The position numbers and the translations under genes were made by a program. The notes under the pieces are model-generated. The model was not told where the DNA came from, did not search any database, and was given only the letters and a program-made list of their open reading frames with translations. A DNA stretch of 64,000 bases, from NCBI GenBank assembly GCA_023213315.1, contig JAKCPI010027556.1:1-64000 (forward strand), given 5' to 3'. The stretch is from Euborellia annulipes. Taxonomy: Eukaryota; Arthropoda; Insecta; Dermaptera; Anisolabididae. Below, piece by piece: positions 35,401 to 46,400 of this stretch. The stretch's first letter is position 1; each line of letters begins with the position of its first letter.

Positions 35401-35817
35401 TTACATCTTTTCCCAACCCTCCCCGAAAATCTCTTTGCTTTTAAGAAAAAGCACAGCCAGAAAACAAAAGCGAAACTCTCACCGGAAATCATTCTTATTA
35501 TTAAATTAAGAAATAAATTAGATCAAGAAGAGGTGGTATACTCTCCATTTTCTTGGAAGTTCAAAAAAAAAATCTATGAAAATAATTATTTGAAATTAAA
35601 CTTTTTTTTCTGTAGGCCTAAGAGAGTTATAGTCCGACCGAAACCAAAACCGAATTTCGGCCTTAATCTTAGTTTCGGCCAAATCCGGAACCGAAACAGA
35701 AACTTATTTTCTTAAAATTTCCTATAAGATTCATATCATTTTATCTTTTTTTTTTAGTAAATTTTCTATCGTGACTCAAACAATTTTTCCCTATTGCGAA
35801 AATCATTTGATCTTTTT

Positions 35818-36076
35818 ACTTTCTCTTACCTATGTATATATGTAATATATATATAGAGAGAAAGTATTGGATTCATGTCAAAAATTCGATGTCGAGATTT
35901 TGATGGATCTTCACGTTTTGAGGTCCCCTGAATCCAAAACAAGTTTGAAACTAAGTGCTATCGGAAACTAAATATATCTCGACACAAAAAATCTGGTGTG
36001 ACTGGCGCACAGCACACAACTTTCTCTTACCCTTCGGTAAGAGAAAGTTGCGCACCGTGCTGGTCACACCAGATTT
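35818..36076 (+). mobile_element. HINE-like internal-deletion derivative, left half of a palindrome
   Basis: Begins ACTTTCTCTTACC at 35818. It jumps from the GAGGTCCCCTGAATCC block straight to TTTGAAACTAAGTGC next to the 3' hairpin, so the (TG)n and middle are deleted. The hairpin at about 35986-36076 is shared with the inverted element to its right. Confidence 0.75.
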
Positions 36077-36109
36077 TTTGTGTCGAGATATATTTAGTTT
36101 CCGATAGCA

Positions 36110-36440
36110 CCTTAGTTTCAAACTTGCATTTTAAATGTTGACTGCTTCAAATAAACTATGGTTATTTTTCAAAATTTTAATCTCATATTTGGACATTTTA
36201 TACACAATATAGATTCGTAAATAAATACAAAATTTCATAAGAATTGGAAAAAAAAATTTTAAATGCCTAAAAAGTTCTAAAGGGGACCCCCTTTTGAATC
36301 GAAATTAACATACAAATCCCTATAGGAAATTAACATTGTTCCTATGCGAAGATAAGGTGGAAACGGAATTTAAAAAGAGTAGAGAGAGACGATAATGTTT
36401 GCAAGTGGGAGAGAGACATATATGTTTTCTTTGAAACAAT
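36110..36440 (-). repeat. Segment inverted at 56063-56395
   Basis: GTTGACTGCTTCAAATAAAC, GGGGACCCCCTTTTGAATCG and GACGATAATGTTTGCAAGTG occur inverted 20 kb away. Both are the extra segment of long-variant HINEs. Confidence 0.85.
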
Positions 36441-36460
36441 TAAAGACACAAATAAAATAA

Positions 36461-37155
36461 AAATCTGGTGTGACTGGCGCACAGCACACAACTTTCTCTT
36501 ACCTTCGGTAATCGAAAGTTGTGTTCTGTGCTTGTCACACCAGATTTTTTGTGTCGACATGTATTTAGTTTCCGACAGTATGGTACATTCGATTTTCAAG
36601 ATGTAAAATTTATAAGTATGGGAAAATATTTATATTTTGTTACCATGGCAACCATTTTTCCTATCTTTTCTATGGAGTACAAGAGTAAAGTGGTCTTCAG
36701 AAGATTTCAATCGCAAAATGAGAATATACATTTTAAAGAGCATCTAAAAAATAATTGATTTTTGAATTTTAAAAAAAATCGTTGGAGCAAATTTTGAGAA
36801 AATCGAAAAAAACTGAAAAAGTACATCAGTAAAGTACTAGTACTCTTTGGCCGATTTTGATTAAAAGCTTATTTTTCCGGTCCCGGGAGATGTTTAACTT
36901 AAATATAAAATTTCAACCTCATAGCTCAATTCCTTCATGCTTAAAATTGAACACACACCCACCCACCTACACACCCACACACCCACACACACACACACCC
37001 ACCCACAGACAGACCATGTCGCGAAAACCACTTTTTTGGATTCAGGGGACCTCAAAACGTGAAGATCCATCAAAATCTCGACATCGAATTTTTGACATGA
37101 AACCAATACTTTCTCTCTATATATATATTACATATATACATAGGTAAGAGAAAGT
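36461..37155 (-). mobile_element. HINE-like element nested in a HINE
   Basis: Complete about 695-bp copy, from AATCTGGTGTGACTGGCG to GGTAAGAGAAAGT. The sequence on both sides is contiguous in the related element at 56040-56080, giving a paralogous empty site. That confirms the termini and shows insertion between A residues on this strand (T-T on the other), without a clear duplication. Confidence 0.82.
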
Positions 37156-37719
37156 AAAAATAAATGGGAATTTAAATAATAATTGATTTTTTAATCTAAT
37201 AAAAAGAAAAAGATTTAAATTCGGTTACCATGGCAACCATTTCTATCTTTCCTATGAAGAACAAGAGTAAAGTGGTCTTCAGAAGATTTCAACGGCAAAA
37301 TGAGAATATACATTTTAAAGAGCATCTAAAAAATAGTTGATTTATGAATTTAAAAAAAAATCCTTGGAGGGAATTTTGAGAAAATCAAAAAAAACTGAAG
37401 AAGTACATCAGTAAAGTACTAGTACTTTTTGGCCGATTTTGTTCAAAAGCTTATTTTGAGATTCTTCAAAGGTACCTAAGTTAAATATAAAATTTCAATC
37501 CGCTAGCTCAACTCCTTCATGCTAAAAATCTGTCCACACACACAGACACACATACATACACACACACACACACAGACCAATTTGCGGGACCCACTTTTTT
37601 TGGACTCAGGGGACCTCAAAACATGTATATCCATCAAAATCTCGACATCGAATTTTTGACATGATCGCAATACTTTCTCTCTCTATATATATTAACATAT
37701 ATAGAGGTAAGAGAAAGTA

Positions 37720-38275
37720 AAAGTGGTTTTCGCGACATGGTCTGTCTGTGGGTGGGTGGGTGTGTGTGTGGGTGGGTGGGTGTGTGTTCAATTTTAAGCA
37801 TGAAGGAATTGAGCAACGAGGTTGAAATTTTATATTTAAGTTAAACATCTCCCGGGACCTGAAAAATAAGCTTTTAATCAAAATCGGCCAAAGATTACTA
37901 GTACTTTACTGATGTACTTTATCAGTTTTTTTCGATTTTCTCAAAATTTGCTCCAACGATTTTTTTTTTAAATTCAAAAATCAATTATTTTTTAGATGCT
38001 CTTTAAAATGTATATTCTCATTTTGCAATTGAAATCTTCTGAAGACCACTTTACTCTTGTATTTCATAGGGAAGATAGGAGAAATGGTTGCCATGGTAAC
38101 AAAATATAAATATTTTCCCACACTTATAAATTTTACATCTGAATTCAAATGTTCCGTACTGTCGGGAACTAAATATATGTCGACACAAAAAATCTGGTGT
38201 GACAAGCACAGAACACAACTTTCGATTACCGAAGGTAAGAGAAAGTTGTGTGCTGTGCGCCAGTCACACCAGATT
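37720..38275 (+). mobile_element. HINE-like element, 5' truncated, head-to-head with its neighbour
   Basis: Starts inside the body at AAAGTGGTTTTCGCGACATGG-type sequence, right where the preceding reverse element ends. It has a GGGTGGGTGTG-type core and the full 3' hairpin ending CACACCAGATTTTTTT. Confidence 0.75.
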
Positions 38276-38351
38276 TTTTTAGGTTCAAACCTCATTCGAC
38301 GTTTTTTTTTTTTTTTTTTTTTTATTGAACGAGTCCCCATCTTTTTAAGCT

Positions 38352-38560
38352 CAGGTATTTAAGCCATTTGGTATTCAAATGGCTTAAATAAAATCATCGA
38401 ACTGTCTGGGGTCCAAACCCGCGACTTTTGGTATACGAGGTTAGCATGCTAACCTCTACACCAAGCCCCGAGGGCATCGTCAAAGTCTCAAATGGCCTAA
38501 GTTGCCGAAAAGACTGTGTGAATGTGTGTATGAGAAAAAAGTGTGAGTGTTAAAAAAAAA
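38352..38560. mobile_element. SINE-1 with 5' inversion (twin-priming pattern)
   Basis: 38352-38476 is the tRNA-like head on the minus strand, ending at GCCCCGAGGGC. 38477-38560 is the SINE tail on the plus strand, starting ATCGTCAAAGTCTC and ending in poly-A. Together they are one SINE with its 5' part flipped and about 40 bp lost at the junction. Confidence 0.75.
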
Positions 38561-38691
38561 TTTATTTATTCACTCTCTGTTCATGGTATAAGAAAAATAA
38601 AATTTTGATCATTAACATTGTTGAGCGATTTAAAATTGGGTATGACCAATATAACTTGGCGAGAATATATATTTTCAGACATTAACCTGGC

Positions 38692-38742
38692 CCTTGAAGA
38701 TGGTCCCATATGTGACTGAAACGTCTATGATAATAAATTGAA
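38692..38742 (+). other. GAAACGT module (retroelement end)
   Basis: CCTTGAAGATGGTCCC then TGTGACTGAAACGTC and ATAATAAATTGAAATAAA, the same order as in the modules at 13.9, 34.2 and 58.1 kb. Confidence 0.4.
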
Positions 38743-38944
38743 ATAAAAACAAGCTGCATTGCTCTTTTTTTCTACCAAATTTAAATATCAACATTCAGCT
38801 TTATATCTCCTTCGAATAAAGATTTGAATAAAATACAATCTCCTTTTCATTCAATCAATATCGAAATTCAAAATAATGTGTTTTTATTCTAGTGAGAGCG
38901 ATTATTATAAATAAACACCCTCAAGTTTAAAATATGAAAAAATT

Positions 38945-39340
38945 TACTAAATGGTCGTGGAGGAGAGTAAATTAGTGAGTATGAGTAGGGTGGGTGTTCT
39001 CCCGGGAAGAAAGGAAGGTGTTGGACTGGAGGATCGAGCCCGAGGAGGAAGGTCCTCCCAGGGGCGGACAGCATCTCTCTCTCTCTCTTTCCTATTCACG
39101 GCAAGGACATTAATAAACCGTTTTGCCTGTGAGGGCGAACCTCTCTCCCCATTCCCACTTGCCATTTCCCACTTGGTTGCATCCCCGGGATGGGAGGAGA
39201 GAGAGAGAGACTATAATTTATTAACAGACATTTTTTTGGCGCATGGTGTAAAAAACACAATAGATTTTATCCACGCCAATAATAGGGCCAATAAATATTT
39301 CTTTTCGTGTTGGCAAAGCCAGGACAGAGTTTCCCGAGTT
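38945..39340. other. GC-richer island, possible conserved noncoding element
   Basis: GGGCGGACAGC, CT and GA runs, then GGTGTAAAAAACACAATAG and two CCAATAA motifs (39276, 39289). Not a repeat found elsewhere here. Open frames across it are low complexity. Confidence 0.25.
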
Positions 39341-40129
39341 TTTTATTGCTAATTTTTTTTTTTTTTTTTTCATATTGAATGTTTGTTGTTTTTTTGGCAC
39401 AGGTTGCCTCTCTCTCTTTCAGTCATATATGATCTATATAATGAAAGTAATATATTTTATTCAAACCAATTTTTTTTTTTTTTGGTGGATTAGAAAAATA
39501 TTGTATTGCTATATTTATTCATTAATTGAAACGCTGAGGGAGAGTGAATTGTTTTAGACAAATAAAAAATACTAATAAATAAATAATCCCCCATTTATTT
39601 TCTGGTTAATTTAATTAAATTTTTTTTTCCTTTCAATTTGATTAAAAATAATCATTAAAAAAAGAATTAATGGGATTTGTGTGTTTATATTTATTATGAC
39701 GAGTGTAGAGAGTTTATTAAAAAAAAAAAAAAAAACGTTATGAATTGTATTTGGAAAATTAAATTCATTTCTCGGATATGTATCTACGAGATGAGAGTAG
39801 ATAAAATTTGTATAACAATTTTAAAGTAATATATTCATGGGTGTGTACTACACAAGGTCTGATAGAAGTGGAAATTAAGGAAAAATAACAAATTCACATT
39901 TTTTAAAAGATAAGGATTAATTTGACCAGGAAAGGAAAGACTTACTCGAAGTTAGGCATGACCAACTCACTATTTGATATTTTGATAAGTGCTCAGAGTA
40001 CCTCTAAAATAAACTGTTTAAAAAGTAAAATTGTCAACAACTTAGATTCCGTGCTACTGTCTAAATGAGGTTTTGGAGCAAAAACAAAATCCATGTGATT
40101 TGGTAAGTTAACAGTTAAAACAAAAATTA

Positions 40130-40817
40130 AATTATTTTATTAATTATATTGGAAATCCATTCAACAAAATTTCTCAACATGTGTCCCTAGTCCAACAAAT
40201 ACAAAATCGAAGGTTCGAATTAGTAGCTAATATTAAAAATTGTCAGATAATCTCTATGCGGTATATACTGTATATAAAAATGTTATGGGAAAAATGAATG
40301 CGTAGTAATAGTTTGAATCTTTTAAAATATTTAGGAACATTAATTATAATCAAATTTCTTCAATATGGGAACACAAAAATTACAAGTTGGCTTGGAAATT
40401 TTAGAGCGTAGCCCCACGCATCCAGTTGAAAAAAATAATAGAGCACGCATACGACTGACCCTTTAAACAGTCATAAATAGATCTCTTTTGCTGTGCTCAG
40501 TCTGTACCCTAGCTTAAACTCAAGATCCTTCCTTAAGATCTTAACACTTGCAGTAATGTAGTAGCCTAATAATTGCAAAAAGAAATATCCCAAATAGGCA
40601 ATAAACTTGCCCCCTCCTCCCGAGGAGGCCAATTACTCGATGAAGGCGAGAAAGAGGGTCCAGGGGGCACAGCCCCCGGTTAGACGGAAAGTCCGCCGAA
40701 GGCGGGCTTTGCGACTGGTCTTATTATAAACATAAAATAACTCAAAAAGTCCTTCCTTTGCATTAGAGTAAAAGTGAAATGTGCTTTGAATGAAATCAAA
40801 TCATTTCGTCGTTTTTA

Positions 40818-40818
<1 letters not shown>
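40130..40818 (+). repeat. Interspersed repeat, copy split by a Helitron
   Basis: Left part to 40250 and right part from 40719 match 16310-16520. The Helitron lies between. Confidence 0.75.
40251..40718 (+). mobile_element. Non-autonomous Helitron, 468 bp
   Basis: Starts TCTCTATGCGG directly after an A. It ends with hairpin AAAGTCCGCC-GAA-GGCGGGCTTT, then GCGACTGG and a T. These are the canonical features: 5' TC, subterminal hairpin, CTRR end, A/T insertion site, no TSD. The empty site is at 16410-16440. No Rep/helicase frame. Confidence 0.82.
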
Positions 40819-40819
<1 letters not shown>

Positions 40820-40858
<39 letters not shown>

Positions 40859-41226
40859 GAATGGGTGCATAAGGTCCGAAGACCTATAATGACCAATAGT
40901 CACATGCAGCCAGGAAGAAAATAAAATCAAAAGGAGAAGCATAAAGGGGAAATTCAACTGCGGGAACTGAGAAGATGCCTGTTGAGGTTAGACTTGAAAG
41001 TCTGAAGATTGTAGGTTTTGGGGAAGATAGACGCTATATATTTGAATAAGATAATAGTATTCAAAATACCTCGATTCGGACTAAACAAGTCATAGATATA
41101 TTCAACAAGACATGTGAGTGTTTTTTATTGGTGAGGCCAAACATCCCATGGCCCCCGGAAATCGAACCCAGGATCTCCGCCTTTCCGGGGCATAGGCGTG
41201 CTATCCATTGCACCAGGCCACCGGAC
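40820..41226 (-). mobile_element. SINE-4, long tRNA-headed retroelement with 38-nt poly-A
   Basis: On the minus strand: tRNA-like head (GGCCTGGTGCAATGGATAGC with A box; GGGTTCGATTTCCGG with B box), a body of about 290 bp and a poly-A tail (poly-T at 40820-40857). One frame of the body reads LQTFKSNLNRHLL, similar to the C-terminal tail of some non-LTR reverse-transcriptase ORFs, so the body may derive from a LINE 3' end. That last point is inference. Confidence 0.65.
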
Positions 41227-41239
41227 CCTCGAATTGAAT

Positions 41240-41412
41240 TTTAATCAAAATCATTAAAGCGGATTTTGAGAAAATCGAAAACCCACTTTTTTTTATTTAG
41301 GGGACGTCAAAACATGTATATTCATCAAAATCTCGACAAAGAATTTTTGACATGAATCCAATACTTTCTCTCTCTATATATTAACATATATAGAGGTAAG
41401 AGAAATTAAAAA
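41240..41412 (-). mobile_element. HINE-like internal-deletion derivative
   Basis: Two pieces of the family are joined with the (TG)n core and hairpin lost: AATTTTAATCAAAATC ... GAGAAAATCGAAAACCCAC, then GGGACGTCAAAACATG to GAGGTAAGAGAAATT. Confidence 0.65.
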
Positions 41413-41639
41413 ACCCTATAGGTTTAATATTTCCTTTCTTGCCTTAAACAAAATATTAATCTAATTTTATCCGTCAATGAACCGTCAAATGGGTTTTATA
41501 TACAACAAATATATATTCTATATTTGTCGTAAAAAAAAATAATAATAATAAATTGAACTTGTCAAACGATTTCAATCTCAAAAACGATAAATTGTCCAAT
41601 TTATGATTATTCCTCTCTCTCTCACTCTCTCTTTCAAAT

Positions 41640-42090
41640 CTAAAATCAAAATATAAAAATATATAATAAAAAAAAACTTAAAAAAAATGTAATTTGAACT
41701 AAATTTAAATTGAAGTTAATTTAATTATTCTTGTTAAAATTGTTTTTTTTTTTTTTTTTTTTTTTTTAAACACTCACACTTTTTTTCTCATTCACTCTCA
41801 CATTCACACAGCCTTTTCGGCAACTTAGGCCCCGTGAGCTGTTAAAATTGTTGAATATTTATGACTTAAAATAAAAGCGTGGGGCGCTCATTGATAGCTT
41901 AAGGAATTGTCTATAGTCTCAGAATCCTCTCGAAGCGCCCACGCTTTTAATTTAAGTCATAAATATTCAACAATTTTAAAAAGAACAATTAAATTAAATT
42001 ATTTCTCCCTTTTTAATTCAATTTAAATAAAAGCATTTTTTTTAAAATTTTTTTTATTATATATTTATTTTAAATTTTTTAGTCTTTTTT
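41640..42090. mobile_element. Foldback element with SINE in the left arm
   Basis: AATATTTATGACTTAAAAT and AAAGCGTGGGGCGCT pair with AGCGCCCACGCTTT and ATTTAAGTCATAAATATTC. The pairing continues outward through GTTAATTTAATTATTCTTG / AAGAACAATTAAATTAAAT once the SINE fragment (41745-41836) is removed. Confidence 0.75.
41745..41836 (-). mobile_element. SINE-1 tail fragment in a foldback arm, with TSD
   Basis: Poly-T, CACTCACACTTTTTTTCTC ... GCAACTTAGGCCCCGTGAGC. Flanked by TGTTAAAATTGTT on both sides, a 13-bp TSD whose end overlaps the poly-T. Confidence 0.8.
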
Positions 42091-42236
42091 ATTATAAATA
42101 CAGTATTAAAAAAAGGAAGGGAGGAAACGTGTGGCTTCAAATAAAGTACCACATTAATTTGGCCTATTTTGATAAAAATTTTTTACAATATTGTCACCAA
42201 AAATGAGCCTTAAATATCAAATTTCACACCTCTAGG

Positions 42237-42760
42237 CAGGGCCGCAGACAGACTTGACGGGCCCCGGGGCTACTTACTAATACGGGCCCCACAAAAAAAA
42301 AAAAAAAAAAAAAAAAAGTTTTTTTTAGTATATAAAAGGCTATTGTGGCCTTCATGTCAACAATTTTTTTACACAGTTTTTGACACAACTTTTGAAATAG
42401 TTTATACATAGCTTACAATATTTATTTAAATAAAGTTATTAAACATTTTTCAAAATTTCCTAAACAAAGAGTTACAATATTTTATCGAGATCCCGACAGA
42501 GGATTTCCGGGGGTATGGGAAATTTTTTGAAAATTAGCCACTGAAATCTGCGTTTTTAGCTATCCTGAGTCGTGAAAAGATCAAACTTGATTTGAGGATA
42601 AAGGGCCCGGGCCCCCTGAGAAAAAAATGATTTTTTTAAATTGAAATTTTAACCATGAAAATTATTTTTTATTAGAATTTTTAGGTGGGAGCGCCCATTG
42701 GCCCGGGCCCCCTCGGAGGGCCCGGGCCCCGGGGATATAGCCCCCCTGTCTGCGGCCCTG
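42237..42760. mobile_element. hAT-type element, CAGGGCCGCAGACAG ends, 8-bp TSD
   Basis: CAGGGCCGCAGACAG and CTGTCTGCGGCCCTG are exact terminal inverses, 524 bp. Flanks CCTCTAGG (42229-42236) and CCTCTAGC (42761-42768) are an 8-bp TSD with one change. GGGCCCGGGCC-type subterminal repeats occur inside. Confidence 0.88.
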
Positions 42761-42934
42761 CCTCTAGCTCATCAGGATTAAGCAGACTAATAAATAATCT
42801 CCATTTATAACCACAAGTTTATGTAACATTATTCTTTGGGAAAAGTATAAATCCCCTGGTGGGGGCAAACTACTTATAAGAACATACGTGTATGTATAGG
42901 CCCTATATACAATAAAATCTTAATTAGCTTCAGT

Positions 42935-43142
42935 AGCCAGCAAGGGTAAGGGGTCGAGGGTTCGGATCCCAAGTAGTCCGATGATTTTATTTAAGCCATT
43001 TAGATACCAAATGGCTTAAATAAAAATGCCTGGACCCCAATATATATATTTTCATAGTAACGGTTATCGTTTAAAGTCTTATATGGTCTGAGTTGCCGAA
43101 AAGACCGTGTGAATGAGAAAAAAAGTGTGAGTGTTTTAAAAG
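42935..43142 (+). mobile_element. SINE-1, 5' decayed
   Basis: B box GGGTTCGGATCCC, GGCTTAAATAAAAATGCC, GTTGCCGAAAAGACCGTGTG and a short tail. Ends about 280 bp before the IR gene start codon. Confidence 0.8.
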
Positions 43143-43420
43143 AGGGAAAATTTAAAAAATAAAAATAATTTCTTTTTTAAACAAATAAAGATTTTTCCAT
43201 TTTGACATTTCAAGGCTATACTATATTGATTAAATCAAAGAGAATTCAAAATCAAATAGAGTTATTACTGTCATTGATTTAGACAAGTTAATGCCCTAAT
43301 TGGCCAGCTGTACGAACTATTTTCATATCATTATTTTAAAATTGTCTTTTAATCAATACCCCCCGAAAGATTCTTCAATCGTGTTAGAAATTTCATTTTC
43401 TTAAAAGAAAAGCAACAACT

Positions 43421-46400
43421 ATGCTGATTTTATCGAGAATTGTTCTGGCTTTCTATTTGATTTCAGTTTCATTTTCTCTAATCTATTCCCCATCTCTCTC
43501 TGATCTGATTTTAACAGTCATGAAATCGAATAGTGGATCTCGATTGGTGATGTTTAGTTGTCCTAAAAATATCATTTATAATTTTCAATTGACGAAAAGT
43601 CTCTCAGAAGAGAAAGGTGTTTCGGTTTTTTTGGCTGGCCATCCTCAAGGTTCCTTCTAGCAGTCTACTAATAAATTTAACGTGCATCGTGTCAGAGATT
43701 GATAAGTTTTCAAGCTAGTTGGGTCAGAAGACTTCAGTTACATTAATTAAGTGTTAATCTTGGACATTATTGTAAGTCAGCCGAAAATACTCTTGAAATA
43801 AAATACATCTAAATTTCTTTTGTTCTATTTATAACAATCCTGAATGTCCAAGTTTGTTTTATTTGATTAATTATTTATTATAAATTTTTTAAAAAATTAG
43901 CACACTCAAAGAAATTTGTAATTCATTTTTGTTCAATTTATTGATTGTTACTTCTGATCGATTTTATATTTTATCATAAACCGGTTCTAACCGAAACCAA
44001 ATTGAATCTATTAGTGTTTAAATATTTTTTAGGCTAAAAGTTGAATCAAAATTTGATTTTTTTTTATTTTCTTCGTGACATATGAATGAGCATACAATTA
44101 CAGTCATTAGACTTTAAATATGTCAATCTCCTGCACAATGCACTTTAAAAATAATAAAATATATTTGCTACATATATGTATTATTATGTATTAAATTTTA
44201 GATAACCTTAATGTGACACATTTACAAGCAATTCTTGCAACCTACAATAACCATTTGATTGTTCTTTTGGATTTCGATTGTCCATCCTCCGATATTCTTT
44301 GGACTTCTGTCACAAAAGAGGAGTCTCCTTCTCTCGTAGGGCCTCTTTTTCATTGGCTGCTTATTTCAAAGTATAATATTGATGAATTTCTTGGGCCAGG
44401 TCCAACTTTAGACAGCCATATTGTCTATGCTTATCAAAAAGATGAGGTAGAATCATAATTTTATTTTCCTAATTTATTTAACCATCCAAGATTATATGAA
44501 TTATTTGTTTTAGGAGATGTTTGATCTTACAGAAATTTATCGAACTGGATATGAAATAAGTGATTTGCAGCGGATACCTCTTTCAATAAATTGGAAAGCC
44601 GGGGACGAAATTCCTCGGCACCCTCAAAGAAACGATTTGAAAGGGGGTGAAATTAAAATCGGAATAGACGATTACGATGAATGGAGCAAACGATGGGATT
44701 GGAGTAGAAAGCATATTAATTCCATAATGAAGGTAGGCCTACAGTATAACTAAAAAGAAATATGTTATGAAAAAACTTGTAATTTCAGAGCCGTAAATAA
44801 GAAGTTATTTCCACCACTTTGATTGCTTTCCTGCTTTATAATAAATAATTCTTTCAGCTGATTTCACAAGTTTTAATTTTATTATTAATCTAAATATTTT
44901 ATTAGCATAGCGGGTCTCTTATTGAGATTATCGTCGAGAGATTGAATGCCACTTCATCAACAATAGCAAGCAACCATTTTAATCGAAACGGTTCTTATTT
45001 CGATGTAATGGATCTTTTCGATAGAAAAGAAATTGATTTAAGTACAGCTCGGAGTATGATGAAACTACAAACAAATATTATTGATAATACTGTTCCTGTT
45101 TTCCTTTTCAAGTATGTTTGGTTTGTCCTATCTTTTTTTTCTAAAATGACTTTTTATTATTTTCTGATAATTTTCAGTCCGGTCTTTATTCTAAAATCTC
45201 CATTAATAACAGCCACAGAAAATATCTACATTTTACCTTTCACTAAGGCTGTTTGGATTGCAATAGGAATAATGTTAGTTGTATGCACATTTTGCTTAAT
45301 TTTATCAGAAAAAGGAGATCCGGAATATGAATGGCTTGAAACCATTTTTACATGTCTTGGAACTTTATTTGATCAGGTGCGGTATTTTTTTATAAACACT
45401 CTAATGAAATCCTATAAGTATATCTATGAATATGAAATATTTTAGGGAGCTGAGAATAGTCCCAAAAGAGTTTCTAGTCGGATTACCTTTTTGACTCTAC
45501 TTATCCAATCTGTATTTATATTTAACGCTTATAGTGCCTGTATTGTTGTGTTATTACGTATGCCAAATCATAAAATTAACAATTTTAATTCTCTTCTTAA
45601 ATCACCGATTAGAATTATTCTGGCTGTAAGTATGTAAAAAGATTTATATTATAAGAGTAATAAAACACAAAGGAATCTTAAAAAACCCTCAGGTTCTTAC
45701 ATCCTAGTCGATATATATTTTAGTCCAGTATTTTCCGTGAGTAGCTTCATATTGATGAGAAGACCAATTTTTCCTCTTACAACAATTCTTGATTGTGATA
45801 GTTAACAGGAGTAGCAGGGATATAATATTTCAATTTGACGATTTAAAAATTTATTATTATTTATGGGTTTTTTCATTAAATCTTAAGAAAATTATTAACA
45901 TTATTAAAAAAAAAATATTTGTCCTATACAATATATAGTTTGATCAGAGTCCCCCCTTCCAACATTTTCATCAGTAAAGTAATAGTACACTTTGACCGAT
46001 TTTGATCAAAAGCTTATTTTCATGCCTTAGGGGGTATTGAATTTAAATATAAAATTTCAACCTCGCTGCTCAATTCCTTCAATTCCTGAATTGAACACAG
46101 ACAGACACACACACACAGACATACCATGTCGCGAAAACCACTTTTTTGGACTTAGGAGAACTCAAAACGCGTATCCATCAAAATCTCGACATAGAATTTT
46201 TGACATGAATATATGTATATTAACATATACAAATAGGTAAGAAAAAGTCTAGTTATTCCCCCTTCCCGAGACCGAGATAAATAACAGAAAGATGTTTTGA
46301 ACCTTACAGTATATCAAATACCCAATACCCTTTTCCCATTCCCTATTACGTAAAAAAATTTGATTTTAGGAATCGGAATATAATAGAAATTATCGTCATA

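Larger units (their letters stand above)
36036..37717 (-). mobile_element. Long-variant HINE-like element, split by another HINE
   Basis: Reverse copy with an extra segment of about 330 bp (36110-36440) not found in the standard family. It is interrupted by the complete HINE 36461-37155, resumes at 37160 and ends GGTAAGAGAAAGT at 37705-37717. The segment is matched, uninterrupted and inverted, at 56063-56395 in the copy at 55665-56512. Confidence 0.75.

Noticed and set aside
35240..35509. 89-codon frame with a Leu run as a signal-peptide protein
   Set aside because: The Leu run comes from GCTGCTGCT repeats read out of frame; no further coding features.
37981..38362. Overlapping frames of 119 and 101 codons on opposite strands
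   Set aside because: Both lie in the conserved body and hairpin of a HINE; similar frames recur in other copies with shifts.
44942..45445. 167-codon continuous frame as a single exon
   Set aside because: It starts at a TTG and runs through a GTATGT...TTTTCAG intron and past the donor at 45377. The spliced model fits the IR family much better.
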